Below, piece by piece: positions 7,093-15,662 of a DNA stretch of 64,000 bases. The stretch is from Saprospiraceae bacterium (GTDB taxonomy: Bacteria; Bacteroidota; Bacteroidia; Chitinophagales; Saprospiraceae): the NCBI GenBank assembly GCA_016715965.1, contig JADJXG010000001.1:3539501-3603500 (forward strand). Direction: 5' to 3'. The first letter of the stretch is position 1; the number at the start of each line of letters is the position of its first letter. A program made the position numbers and the translations under genes. Under the pieces are notes generated by a model. That model was not told the DNA's origin. It saw only the letters and a program-made list of their open reading frames with translations, and ran no database searches.

Positions 7093-7317
7093 GTAAATCT
7101 AACTTGTTTCAAATTTGATCTAAGCTTTTCCAATTTTAATCCAAATTTAAATTTGTATTCCACCCTGCTGAACACCGGATAGCCACATTGCTTGAAGAAA
7201 CTAATCTTCTGTTTGGAACCTACGAAATTTATCAAAACGAAAATTTAATCAATGGCTTTCCATGCCTTTAATGAAATCTCTTTCTATTTAAGCCTTTGGG
7301 GGAACTTTCTAAACAAT

Positions 7318-8385
7318 TCAAATCAAGCCATATTTAGCTTTGTACAAAATGACCCATTGGACAAGGCCGGAATAACTTTGAATTCCCTTTTCTATTCGGT
7401 TGGTTTTTAAATACCAATCATAGAATTTTTCACGTAAAATTGGAAACCATTCAGGAAAACGACTTATCGCATTGCTTATCTCAACCAGGTCTTCTATGAC
7501 TGCTGGGCTCAATTCAGAATACAACGAATCATAGACATCAGGTGCCAATGGTTTCAGCTCAGCCATTAGATAGCGCCAATAGGAAAGTTGCCCACAATAC
7601 TCAATCCAAATAGAAGAACTTCTGATCATGCCGAGGTATGCCAGAAAGTTACATTCACCTTCATCAGTCCAACCCATTGCGTGGCATAGTTCATGGGCAA
7701 AGGTAAAAGGCAACTGAACATTTGCCAAACCTCGATCCACTTGTCCTTGACCCGACAAAGGCCAATAAAATCCTGATGCTCCAAACACCAAAAGTGCTCC
7801 AGGCGGGGAAACTATATGAACTTTTGAATTTTGAAATGAACCCAAGCCTAATTCAGCAAATAAGCTCTTCATTTCTGAACTCAGATCTCTTTGCCATTTT
7901 ACAGCTTCTGAAGAATCCAAAATCTGATGCTCCACCTGCTTTTTTAACCCGTTAATTTTGTGTGTTTGATGACATGCCTCCTCAATGATTTGTTCTTTGG
8001 TGATGACTCCAGTGAGCCCCATTCTCTCCGTTAAAGGAATTCTAAGGTAATTAAAACCCCAAAACATATAGAACCATGCCAGTTGAAAGCCGACTCCAAT
8101 GAGAAGCTCCAGGAGCGCAAGCTTCCATTTTCCATTCCTTATAATAAGCAGATAAACCAATCGCGATATCCATACCAAAATCAAAAATCCGTAAATATAA
8201 ATGAAAGGGAAATCCAAATAAAGCAATATTCCATCCCAAAGCAATCGGTAGGATTTAAAAACCAGAAAAGTATAATTAGAATCCACCTGCTCCGGCGGTA
8301 TGCTATCAAGGTAAACCCCATAGATCAATGTCAACAGCATAAAAATGCCGGCAAACCAATATGTTATCTGAAGAAGCTTGTTCAT
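7318..8385 (-). CDS. DUF3810 family membrane protein with HExxH-like metallopeptidase motif
   Basis: About 355 residues with three N-terminal membrane segments (about 5-25, 55-80, 90-113), followed by a soluble domain. The segment FAHELCHAMGWTDEGECNF (about 229-247) has the HExxH arrangement of zinc metallopeptidases followed by downstream Glu residues, as seen in the DUF3810 family of Bacteroidota. The substrate is unknown. I chose ATG 8385 because a TAATTTTG element on the minus strand (8410-8403) predicts transcription from about 8399, leaving no room for the TTG start at 8400. It diverges from trxA. Confidence 0.82.
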   Translation of the reverse strand: MNKLLQITYWFAGIFMLLTLIYGVYLDSIPPEQVDSNYTFLVFKSYRLLWDGILLYLDFPFIYIYGFLILVWISRLVYLLIIRNGKWKLALLELLIGVGFQLAWFYMFWGFNYLRIPLTERMGLTGVITKEQIIEEACHQTHKINGLKKQVEHQILDSSEAVKWQRDLSSEMKSLFAELGLGSFQNSKVHIVSPPGALLVFGASGFYWPLSGQGQVDRGLANVQLPFTFAHELCHAMGWTDEGECNFLAYLGMIRSSSIWIEYCGQLSYWRYLMAELKPLAPDVYDSLYSELSPAVIEDLVEISNAISRFPEWFPILREKFYDWYLKTNRIEKGIQSYSGLVQWVILYKAKYGLI

Positions 8386-8402
8386 TCCAATTTGAGACAA
8401 AG

Positions 8403-8410
8403 CAAAATTA
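8403..8410 (-). promoter_or_regulatory. -7 element of the DUF3810 gene
   Basis: On the minus strand TAATTTTG (8410-8403) lies 17 bases before the ATG at 8385, giving a predicted leader of about 14 bases. No TTTG is found at -33. Confidence 0.5.
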
Positions 8411-8461
8411 TTGGGTTAAACATTCTGATAACAGGGTTGTTTTACTCGAAAAATTAATAAA

Positions 8462-8779
8462 ATGGCATTTGAATTTACAGATAACAATTTTCAAGAAAAT
8501 GCATTGGCAGAGCCTGGAGTAGCAGTGGTTGATTTTTGGGCTGAGTGGTGTGGACCTTGCAAACTGGTAGCACCCATCATTGATGAATTATCACATGAGT
8601 ATGAAGGAAAAGCCAAAATCGGAAAATTAGATGTGGACAACAATCCGCAAGTCTCCATGCAATATGGAATTCGCTCGATTCCAACTTTGTTGTTTATTAA
8701 AGATGGAAAGGTGGTAGATAAGCATGTTGGCACCGCTACCAAAGCGACCATTAAGACCAAACTGGATGCGTTGATTTAA
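8462..8779 (+). CDS. trxA: Thioredoxin
   Basis: This 105-residue protein is a standard single-domain thioredoxin that reduces protein disulfides in the cytosol. The redox motif WAEWCGPCK places the two cysteines at residues 30 and 33. The cis-proline loop is present as RSIPTLLFIKDG around 70-80. It has no signal peptide. It is monocistronic, with a hairpin about 50 bases after the stop. Confidence 0.97.
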   Translation: MAFEFTDNNFQENALAEPGVAVVDFWAEWCGPCKLVAPIIDELSHEYEGKAKIGKLDVDNNPQVSMQYGIRSIPTLLFIKDGKVVDKHVGTATKATIKTKLDALI

Positions 8780-8827
8780 TGATAATGAGATAGTTAATTT
8801 GAATTTAAGTTAAAAAATATTTTATTT

Positions 8828-8864
8828 AGCCTCTAACTATTCAGCTTAGGGGCTTGCTTATTTT
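8828..8864 (+). terminator. Likely terminator between trxA and the DUF58 gene
   Basis: AGCCTCTAA (8828-8836) pairs with TTAGGGGCT (8846-8854, one G-U pair), followed by a T-rich but imperfect tract ending near 8864. It lies directly before the DUF58 start, so it could also act on that gene's leader. Confidence 0.5.
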
Positions 8865-8869
8865 AATGT

Positions 8870-9796
8870 ATGGGGTTTTTTGATCAATTTCCAGTGCAGG
8901 CCTTTGACAATATGGAATTATTGGCAAGACAGGTCGTTGAAGGATTTATTATTGGCAAACATAAATCACCATTTCATGGATTCAGTGTAGAATTTGCCGA
9001 ACACAGACTTTATAACCCCGGAGAGAGTACAAAGGATATTGATTGGAGGGTTTATGGTAGAACAGACAGACTGTATTCAAAAAAATTTGAAGAAGAGACC
9101 AATCTAAGATGCCAGTTGGTCATCGATGCGTCCTCTTCAATGTATTTTCCAGAAGAAAAGCTGAAGTCTGGTTTAATTTTAAATAAATTAAAATATTCTG
9201 CATTGGGAGCTGCATGCATCATGAATATTTTAAAATCCCAAAGGGATGCATTTGGTCTGAGTATTTTTAGTGAAGGTTTGGATATCCATACAGAGGCTAA
9301 ATCAAGTACGAAGCATTATCAACTATGCTTGAGTTTTATGGAAAAATATTTAAACAATCATATACTCAATAAAAAAGGAAAGGCCTCTGAAGCACTGCAT
9401 TTGATTGCAGAGCAAATTCACAAAAGGTCCCTTGTTATATTATTCAGCGACATGTTTGATGATGCAGAACAACTGGATGAAATGGTACATGCACTTCAAC
9501 ACCTAAAATATAACAAACATGAGGTCATCGTATTTCATGTAACCGACAAGCAGCTTGAAATTAATTTTGAATTCGAAAACAGACCATATCAATTTGTTGA
9601 TATGGAAACCGGTGAACGGATCAGAATTCAAACTCATCAAATTCGGGATCAATACGTCCAACAAATCAAAGAGTATCACCGCAAGGTGAGAGATATCTGT
9701 ATTCGGTATAAAATTGATTATTATGAATCGGATATTAATGAGGGTTACCATTATTTGTTGCAAAATTTTTTAGGGAAGAGAAACAAAATGATTTAA
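8870..9796 (+). CDS. DUF58 domain-containing protein
   Basis: The 308-residue protein begins with a segment typical of DUF58 proteins: VEGFIIGKHKSPFHGFSVEF, then RLYNPGESTKDIDWRVYGRT, around residues 25-65. It continues into a von Willebrand A-like fold whose MIDAS motif DASSSM is at about 86-91. Such proteins usually neighbour a MoxR AAA+ ATPase and act in envelope or enzyme maturation, but no moxR gene is adjacent here. It has no membrane segment and is probably cytosolic. A PPK2 gene follows after 16 bases and is likely co-transcribed. The molecular role is unknown. Confidence 0.88.
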   Translation: MGFFDQFPVQAFDNMELLARQVVEGFIIGKHKSPFHGFSVEFAEHRLYNPGESTKDIDWRVYGRTDRLYSKKFEEETNLRCQLVIDASSSMYFPEEKLKSGLILNKLKYSALGAACIMNILKSQRDAFGLSIFSEGLDIHTEAKSSTKHYQLCLSFMEKYLNNHILNKKGKASEALHLIAEQIHKRSLVILFSDMFDDAEQLDEMVHALQHLKYNKHEVIVFHVTDKQLEINFEFENRPYQFVDMETGERIRIQTHQIRDQYVQQIKEYHRKVRDICIRYKIDYYESDINEGYHYLLQNFLGKRNKMI

Positions 9797-9812
9797 TCCA
9801 ATCTAAGCCAAT

Positions 9813-10559
9813 ATGAAAAAAATAATACTGAATAAAATATCGACTGAAGCTCCTGAAAAAGCTAAGAAAAAAGAAATCAAAATAAAGACCGAGGACCTTG
9901 TCAAGGAAATTGGTGAGTGGTCAGAAAAACTGTATGCTGAGAAAAAACAGAGTATTTTGGTCGTGCTCCAGGGGATGGATGCAAGTGGTAAAGACGGCGT
10001 TGCAAAAAATGTATTTTCCCGATGTCCACCCTTGGTCATCGATGCTCATCCATTTCGAAAGCCAACAGAGGAAGAAATGGCGCATGATTTTCTATGGAGA
10101 GTTCACAAGTGGACACCTGGCAAAGGATTAATTAAAATATTTATCCGTTCTCATTATGAAGATATTCTGATTCAAAGAGTGCACAACTGGATTGATGATG
10201 AAAGAGCTGCTTTAAGACTAGACTCCATCAACGCATTTGAAAAATTATTACAATACGATGCAAACACGACCGTCTTAAAATTTTATTTACATCTCTCCCA
10301 AAAGCGCCAATTGGAAAAATTGCAAGAAAGATTGGATGTACCTGAAAAACAATGGAAGTACAATGCTGGTGACTTTGAAGAAAGTAAATTGTGGGATAAA
10401 TATATGCAGTATTACGAGGATGTCCTAAATGGATGCTCGATACCATGGCATATCGTTCCCGCGGATGATCGATGGTACAGAGATTATTTCGTTGCAAAGA
10501 TTATGTGCGAACAATTGCGAAAAATGTCACCAAAATATCCCCAACTCGTAAATAAATAA
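9813..10559 (+). CDS. Polyphosphate kinase 2 family protein
   Basis: PPK2 enzymes move phosphate between polyphosphate and nucleotides. The 248-residue protein has a Walker A motif GMDASGKDG (54-62), the HPFRKPTEEEMAHDFLWRVH segment (Walker B region) and a lid-region FIRSHYEDILIQRV, all in the PPK2 order. A single domain of this length fits the class that phosphorylates nucleoside mono- or diphosphates, but the subclass cannot be decided by eye. It sits between the DUF58 gene and the Hsp15-like gene at short spacings, which suggests one transcript. Confidence 0.9.
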   Translation: MKKIILNKISTEAPEKAKKKEIKIKTEDLVKEIGEWSEKLYAEKKQSILVVLQGMDASGKDGVAKNVFSRCPPLVIDAHPFRKPTEEEMAHDFLWRVHKWTPGKGLIKIFIRSHYEDILIQRVHNWIDDERAALRLDSINAFEKLLQYDANTTVLKFYLHLSQKRQLEKLQERLDVPEKQWKYNAGDFEESKLWDKYMQYYEDVLNGCSIPWHIVPADDRWYRDYFVAKIMCEQLRKMSPKYPQLVNK

Positions 10560-10570
10560 AACTTGTAAGC

Positions 10571-10966
10571 TTGAGAATTGATAAATGGCTTTGGTCTGTT
10601 CGGCTTTATAAATCCAGGACACTCGCTACTGAAGCCTGTAAGCAAGGGAGGGTTAAGTCCGGTAATCAAGTATTGAAACCCGCCTCACAAATCCATTCAG
10701 GCCAGACTTTGCAAATAAGAAAACAGGGGCTTATGTTTGAGTATCGAGTGGTTGAACTACTTGAAAAAAGAGTAGGTGCTGCCTTGGCTGAAAAAGCGTA
10801 TGTCAATCTCACCACTCAAGAAACGCTCGATAAATGGAAAGGAATAAACTCTTTTGCATCTAGTTTTTATATTCAAAGACCCAAAGGATCTGGTAGGCCT
10901 ACTAAAAAAGAACGGAGACAGGTTGATGGACTTGTCGAAGATCATTTTAAAGAAGAGGAAGAATAA
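10571..10966 (+). CDS. S4-domain RNA-binding protein, Hsp15-like
   Basis: The 131-residue protein opens with MRIDKWLWSVRLYKSRTLA, the signature of the S4 RNA-binding domain in heat shock protein 15, and ends with a charged tail (RPTKKERRQ and a run of Glu). In E. coli Hsp15 rescues 50S subunits that still carry nascent chain-tRNA after abortive termination. The start is TTG at 10571, directly followed by the conserved residues; no ATG is available. It is the third gene after the DUF58 and PPK2 genes, 11 bases behind PPK2. Confidence 0.85.
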   Translation: MRIDKWLWSVRLYKSRTLATEACKQGRVKSGNQVLKPASQIHSGQTLQIRKQGLMFEYRVVELLEKRVGAALAEKAYVNLTTQETLDKWKGINSFASSFYIQRPKGSGRPTKKERRQVDGLVEDHFKEEEE

Positions 10967-11063
10967 ATTTTACACAGCACCAAACGGTCAATTAATTCAA
11001 GCTCAACCGGCTGAGAACTATCATTCAAGATACCATCAGAGCTGGTTTTATCAAATGACCATT

Positions 11064-11702
11064 TCAAGAAATATTAAAGTCTGAATTACTCTTTTGGCTC
11101 CTCAGTTTTAGCAATTCATAAACCATGGAACCAAATTGTGCAAAAGCTTTAAGCTGGGATGGATGAATGAGTTGGTGCAATTTATAAATCACCAGATAAA
11201 AATTAGAGGCTTCCATATAAAACCCTTTGGATTGGGAAAGCATGTCCAACACATCCTGGTTAAAATAATACCTAATTACAGACTCATACTCACCGGTTAG
11301 TCTATAATCTTCAGAAAATTCGGGGTGGGTTAAAAAATCAATGTCTTCATATCCGAACCATTCCTTGAGCGTATCAAAAAAGTTTTCTGGTTTTAAATAA
11401 AAATCAGGAAGGCTCAGCTCTCTGCAATCAAAGACCATAACTGTCTGATGATATGTATGAGATGTTTTACCAGTCGAGATTAAGTAGGAATAATCAAATA
11501 GATATTTATCTGAAAAGTGATTTTTAACTCCCAACAAATTTTCTATTTTCTTGCGGGTACCTGTTTTAAACAATTTAAAGAATTTCAATTGAGCTATCAA
11601 ACCAATGGTTTCGGGATCCAGGCTTTGAAAATTCAATTCATAGGATAACTGCCCGAAAGCTTCAGGTCGGTTTTTTCTGTTCTGACCAAAGATTGATTTC
11701 AT
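11064..11702 (-). CDS. Conserved hypothetical cytosolic protein
   Basis: I do not recognise a named family for this 212-residue protein. It has no signal peptide or membrane segment. A central stretch, around WFGYEDIDFLTHPEFSEDY and the following charged segment, resembles a pattern seen in unannotated bacterial proteins in which a compact domain ends with an exposed helix, but this is a weak impression. It is the last gene of the run lpxD, lpxC/fabZ, lpxA, ABC ATPase, and starts 13 bases after the ATPase stop, so it is probably co-transcribed with lipid A genes. Its stop lies 97 bases from the convergent Hsp15-like gene. Confidence 0.7.
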   Translation of the reverse strand: MKSIFGQNRKNRPEAFGQLSYELNFQSLDPETIGLIAQLKFFKLFKTGTRKKIENLLGVKNHFSDKYLFDYSYLISTGKTSHTYHQTVMVFDCRELSLPDFYLKPENFFDTLKEWFGYEDIDFLTHPEFSEDYRLTGEYESVIRYYFNQDVLDMLSQSKGFYMEASNFYLVIYKLHQLIHPSQLKAFAQFGSMVYELLKLRSQKSNSDFNIS

Positions 11703-11715
11703 TGGATTGGATGGC

Positions 11716-12336
11716 CTATTGTTCGTTCAAATTCAATGTAAAATCACAGATTTCAAAATCCGCAGAATCGTTGGAAGCAATAATTACGATCCGGTCCGAC
11801 TTATAATTTAACAAAAGATCATTATACCAGGACTGAGTTTCTGTATCGAGGTTGGTACGGGGCTCATCCAGTATCAATATATCTGATCCTGATAAGATGG
11901 TCAAGGCCAGTTTCAAACGCTGCTTCATTCCGGAAGATAGATTTTTAGTCAATTCATTGGATTTATGGTCCAGCCAAGCTATGCCCATCACTTCCTCAGC
12001 ACTAAGTTCATTTGAAAAACCCTTTAAATGGCCAAATAAATAGGTGATTTCTGAAACAGTAAGGTATTCATATAATTCACCGTAAGGAGCCGCATAACTT
12101 AAATACTGAAACCAAAGATGATTCGGTACTAAATTTTGTTTGTTGTCCAGATATTGAATATATCCTGATGTAGGAATTTGGGTACCTGCAATCAGAGATA
12201 GCAAAGTTGTTTTACCTGAGCCGTTTGATCCAGAAATTCCATATACTTTCCCTGAGGAATAGTGAAAGTTCAAATTTTTCAAAATGAAAGTCTTGGTTTG
12301 AAATTTTTTAGAGATATTTTCTACCTTTATCTGCAT
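11716..12336 (-). CDS. ABC transporter ATP-binding protein without adjacent permease
   Basis: This 206-residue ATPase carries Walker A GSNGSGKTT (36-44), the signature LSSGMKQR (133-140) and Walker B ILILDEP (153-159). The D-loop reads NLDT as usual, preceded by an unusual Arg (DEPRTNLD). A segment SYAAPYGELYEYLTV follows the Q-loop position. It lies 10 bases after lpxA, and no permease gene is next to it. Orphan ATPases of this kind near lpxA are, to my recollection, common in Bacteroidota. The partner membrane protein and cargo are unknown; a link to LPS or envelope traffic is inference from context only. Confidence 0.87.
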   Translation of the reverse strand: MQIKVENISKKFQTKTFILKNLNFHYSSGKVYGISGSNGSGKTTLLSLIAGTQIPTSGYIQYLDNKQNLVPNHLWFQYLSYAAPYGELYEYLTVSEITYLFGHLKGFSNELSAEEVMGIAWLDHKSNELTKNLSSGMKQRLKLALTILSGSDILILDEPRTNLDTETQSWYNDLLLNYKSDRIVIIASNDSADFEICDFTLNLNEQ

Positions 12337-12346
12337 TTCATCATTC

Positions 12347-13123
12347 TCAACTCAAACCTTTGATCAGGCCGCGTTCGCTCGTGCTTACAAATTTTAAGAT
12401 GTCTCTTTTCTCTAAGCTATCCGGGAGTTCATTTTCAATTGCTTCCAATGCCTTTGATATGTTGCGGTGTTTCACAAACATGTATCTATAAATTTCATGC
12501 ATCCTGTCAATTTGCTCTTTATCAAAGCCTCTCCTACCGAGCCCGACGACATTGACGCCTTCATACATGAGAGGTTCACGACCCGCTTTGATGTAAGGGG
12601 GAACATCTTTTGAAACCAAAGAACCGCCACCAATCATGGTGTGTGCACCAACTTTGGTAAACTGGTGAACGGCTGTCAAACCACCCAAAATGGCGTAATC
12701 AAATATCTCAATATGCCCCGCCAGGGTCACATTGTTGGCTAAGATTACATGATCGTGAATGATGCAATCATGTGCAACATGAACATATGCCATTAGGAGA
12801 CAATTAGAGCCAATCTTTGTGGTAAAAGCGGCTTTGGTTCCTTTGTTCAGCGTACAAAATTCCCGAACAATGGTATTATTTCCTATTTCCAGGGTAGTTT
12901 GTTCACCTGCATACTTTAAATCTTGTGGTGCAGAACTGATTACAGCACCTGGATAAATTTTTACATGGTCACCAATCCTGGCCCCATCCATAATTGTCAC
13001 ATATGGACCTATCCAACAGTTACTCCCAATCACAACATCATCGTAAATACTTACGAATGGTTCGATCTGAGTACCCATACCGATTTTGGCTTTAGGGCTA
13101 ATGTTGGACAATGGTGATATCAT
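12347..13123 (-). CDS. lpxA: UDP-N-acetylglucosamine acyltransferase
   Basis: LpxA adds the first hydroxyacyl chain to UDP-GlcNAc in lipid A synthesis. The 258-residue protein is built of left-handed beta-helix hexapeptide repeats (for example IGSNCWIGPYVTI) and contains YVHVAHDC, whose His118 aligns with the catalytic His125 of E. coli LpxA. The C-terminal helical part (GLGRRGFDKEQIDRMHEIYR) is present. Its ATG overlaps the end of the upstream lpxC/fabZ gene by 4 bases, so translation is coupled. Confidence 0.96.
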   Translation of the reverse strand: MISPLSNISPKAKIGMGTQIEPFVSIYDDVVIGSNCWIGPYVTIMDGARIGDHVKIYPGAVISSAPQDLKYAGEQTTLEIGNNTIVREFCTLNKGTKAAFTTKIGSNCLLMAYVHVAHDCIIHDHVILANNVTLAGHIEIFDYAILGGLTAVHQFTKVGAHTMIGGGSLVSKDVPPYIKAGREPLMYEGVNVVGLGRRGFDKEQIDRMHEIYRYMFVKHRNISKALEAIENELPDSLEKRDILKFVSTSERGLIKGLS

Positions 13124-14511
13124 GAATCCCTTTTGATGATTTGGGCGGTTAATTCTGCCTCACATACCAGCTTAGTTCCAACGAAAGCACATCCGCTCAT
13201 TTGAACCAATCCTCTGCGAATGGGCGAAATTAATACCATTTTAAGAATCAAAGTGTCTCCAGGCAAAACTTTCTGACGGAATCTTGCATTTTCGACTTTT
13301 ACAAAATAGGTATCGTAACCGTCTGGTTGGTCCTGCTTACTTAAAGCCAATACGCCACCCGTCTGAGCAAGTGCTTCCAATTGGAGCATTCCCGGGAAGA
13401 CCGGATTGTTGGGAAAGTGACCTTGAAACAAGCCCTCATTGATGCTGATATTTTTAATCCCAACTACATGATTATCAGACATTTCAATAATCTTGTCCAC
13501 CAATAAAAAAGGATACCTGTGGGGCAGCATTTGTTGAATCTGAACAGTGTTATAGAGTGGAGTAGCATCTGGATCATAAACAGGAATACCTTCCAATTTT
13601 TTCTTTTCGGACCATTTTTTAAGTATAAACTTGGCAAATTCGACATTGGATCGATGTCCGGATTTAGAAGTTATTATTTTACCCATTATTGGTCGTCCAA
13701 GTAGGGTCAGATCACCTAAAACATCCAACAATTTATGCCTGGCTGGTTCATTTGGAAAATGGAGGGCAAGGGTATTTAAAACACCTTCTTTTTCCACCTT
13801 TACAGAGGGTTTGTTTAGTTTTTTAGCCAAAGCATCCAAATCATTTTGTGACATCAATCGGTCCACCAAAACAATTGCATTTTCAAGGTCACCACCCTTT
13901 ATAAGATTTTGCTCCAGGAGCTTTTCCAACTCATGAAGAAATACGAAAGTCCTACAAGGAGCAATTTCTTCAGGGTAATCCTTTAAATTAGCCAAAGTGG
14001 CAAATTGCTGACCCAATACAGTGGATTCGAAATCGATCATGGAGGTCAGCTCAAAGTGATCACTCGGCAATATTGTATATTCAGCTCCAGTCTGTTCGTC
14101 TTCAAAACTCAACGGTTCGCGGATCACCATGTATTCCTTTGGAGCATCCAATTGGATAATTTCTGCCGCTTTAAATAAGTCGACAAAAATTCTAGCACTT
14201 CCATCCAGTATCGGAATTTCGGGACCATCAAGCTCAATTAAAACATTGTCGATACCCATTCCAGATAAAGCAGAAAGAGTATGTTCAACTGTCCAAACCT
14301 GGGCCAAGCCTTCTTGCAAAGTCGTACCCCTGTTCGTCGAGATTACCCTGGAGACATCCGCCGGAATTACAGGTTGATCTGGCAAATCCACTCTTTTAAA
14401 TTTAATGCCAAACCCTGCCTCAGCTGGTTTAAAAGTGAGAGTAACTGGTTTGCCGGTGTGAAGTCCTACTCCAGAAACAGTGGCCTCTTTGGCCAATGTG
14501 GTTTGGTTCAT
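13120..14511 (-). CDS. lpxC/fabZ: Bifunctional LpxC deacetylase / FabZ hydroxyacyl-ACP dehydratase
   Basis: Residues 1 to about 300 are LpxC, the zinc deacetylase that commits UDP-acyl-GlcNAc to lipid A. The zinc ligands are in VEHTLSALSG (His) and RHKLLDVLGDL (His and Asp), and the catalytic His is in KSGHRSN. Residues from about 315 to 463 are FabZ, the beta-hydroxyacyl-ACP dehydratase, with LPHRYPFLLVDKI and the catalytic pair in GHFPNNPVFPGMLQLEAL (His and Glu). The fusion is known from Bacteroidota. The gene overlaps lpxD upstream and lpxA downstream by 4 bases each. Confidence 0.96.
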   Translation of the reverse strand: MNQTTLAKEATVSGVGLHTGKPVTLTFKPAEAGFGIKFKRVDLPDQPVIPADVSRVISTNRGTTLQEGLAQVWTVEHTLSALSGMGIDNVLIELDGPEIPILDGSARIFVDLFKAAEIIQLDAPKEYMVIREPLSFEDEQTGAEYTILPSDHFELTSMIDFESTVLGQQFATLANLKDYPEEIAPCRTFVFLHELEKLLEQNLIKGGDLENAIVLVDRLMSQNDLDALAKKLNKPSVKVEKEGVLNTLALHFPNEPARHKLLDVLGDLTLLGRPIMGKIITSKSGHRSNVEFAKFILKKWSEKKKLEGIPVYDPDATPLYNTVQIQQMLPHRYPFLLVDKIIEMSDNHVVGIKNISINEGLFQGHFPNNPVFPGMLQLEALAQTGGVLALSKQDQPDGYDTYFVKVENARFRQKVLPGDTLILKMVLISPIRRGLVQMSGCAFVGTKLVCEAELTAQIIKRDS

Positions 14512-15548
14512 GTTTGGGATTGAAATGATTTAATAATATTTTCAAGATCGCGAATCTTCTTAGAAGTTGCAGGCAATTTTGTGAATTCGCTGTATGCCCT
14601 TAGAAAGCTCAGATAATCTATGGCAGGGGATCCATACCATTTTTTGCTGTCCTCATTAATCGATGAGGCTATACCACTTTGGGCCTGCACTACAGAACCA
14701 TCAGCAATGGTCAAATGACCGGCAATGCCAACTTGTCCTCCAATGATACAATATTTCCCAATTTTAGTGCTTCCCGCAATCCCAGATTGGGCGGCAATAA
14801 CTGTGTGCGCACCAATTCTAACATTATGGGCCACCTGAATCAAATTGTCCAATTTGCAACCTTCCTCTATGACCGTAGATCCCATGGTACCTCTATCAAT
14901 GGAGCTATTGGCTCCAATTTCGACATGATCCTGTATAATGACATTACCAATTTGCGCTATTTTCTTATATGATTTGTCTTGATTGATGGCAAAACCAAAA
15001 CCATCGCTTCCTATGACAGTATTGGAGTGCAATGTCACAAAATTGCCAATTTCACAATCATGATAAATTCGCACCCCTGGAAACAATTTGACATCGTTCC
15101 CAATGGTTACATTTTTACCAATATAAACCTGGGCACCAATCATTGCATTCTTCCCGATTTTCACTCCACTTTCAATGACTGTAAAAGCTCCAATATTGGC
15201 ATTTTCATCTACACTTACACTTGGATCTAATTGTGCGGTGGTATGAATAATATTTGAATTATTGATTTCCGAAGCAAATAAATTCAATAGATCACCAACT
15301 GTTTGGTAGACATCCTTTACCCTGAGTAAAGCAGGATGATTGTTGCTAGTGGGTTTAAAATCGGCGGGTACGATCACCAAAGAGGCCGCCGATCCATACA
15401 AATAGGAAGCATATTTAGGGTTTCCGATAAAGCAAACGCTGCCATTCGACGCTTCTTCAATTTTGCTGGGTTGGGTCAACTCTAAATCCGGGTCCCCCTC
15501 CAGAGTTCCATTAACCAAGGTAGCCAGTTGACCAGCAGTCAATTTCAT
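14508..15548 (-). CDS. lpxD: UDP-3-O-(3-hydroxyacyl)-glucosamine N-acyltransferase
   Basis: LpxD adds the second hydroxyacyl chain in lipid A synthesis. The 346-residue protein has the LpxD N-terminal domain (TAGQLATLVNGTLEGDPDLEL), a long hexapeptide-repeat helix, and the segment VAHNVRIGAHTVIAAQSGIAG that carries the catalytic histidine. The C-terminal helix (SKKIRDLENIIKSF) is present. It is the first gene of the lipid A operon. A perfect TAnnTTTG element ends 5 bases before the ATG, so the mRNA is predicted to be leaderless or nearly so. Confidence 0.96.
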   Translation of the reverse strand: MKLTAGQLATLVNGTLEGDPDLELTQPSKIEEASNGSVCFIGNPKYASYLYGSAASLVIVPADFKPTSNNHPALLRVKDVYQTVGDLLNLFASEINNSNIIHTTAQLDPSVSVDENANIGAFTVIESGVKIGKNAMIGAQVYIGKNVTIGNDVKLFPGVRIYHDCEIGNFVTLHSNTVIGSDGFGFAINQDKSYKKIAQIGNVIIQDHVEIGANSSIDRGTMGSTVIEEGCKLDNLIQVAHNVRIGAHTVIAAQSGIAGSTKIGKYCIIGGQVGIAGHLTIADGSVVQAQSGIASSINEDSKKWYGSPAIDYLSFLRAYSEFTKLPATSKKIRDLENIIKSFQSQT

Positions 15549-15552
15549 TTCA

Positions 15553-15560
15553 CAAAGGTA
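15553..15560 (-). promoter_or_regulatory. lpxD operon -7 element
   Basis: On the minus strand TACCTTTG (15560-15553) matches TAnnTTTG. Its G is 5 bases before the lpxD ATG, so transcription would begin at or next to the start codon. No TTTG is seen at -33. Confidence 0.6.
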
Positions 15561-15639
15561 ATCTTTAAAATGGAAAAAAAATATGGCATATACCTCAAAT
15601 GGAGGCTTAAAGTAGCCCCAATAATAAACAGAAAAAGTC

Positions 15640-15647
15640 TAATTTTG
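15640..15647 (+). promoter_or_regulatory. -7 element of the TMTC-like gene
   Basis: TAATTTTG (15640-15647) predicts transcription from about 15651, 12 bases before the ATG at 15663. It excludes earlier in-frame starts that would read into the lpxD promoter region. Confidence 0.55.
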
Positions 15648-15662
15648 TCGCTGTTAGGATAT

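Noticed and set aside
7041..7235. Minus-strand open frame after the HTH gene
   Set aside because: It overlaps the terminator of the HTH gene, has low-complexity AT-driven composition and no recognised motif.
8083..8457. Plus-strand frame opposite the DUF3810 gene start
   Set aside because: It is antisense to conserved membrane segments and overlaps the promoter; the composition is that of a shadow frame.
13631..13936. Plus-strand frame of about 100 residues inside lpxC/fabZ
   Set aside because: It is antisense to conserved catalytic segments of LpxC and has no start context.
12347..15548. Repetitive texture resembling a repeat array
   Set aside because: It arises from hexapeptide-repeat coding in lpxA and lpxD, not from DNA repeats or CRISPR.
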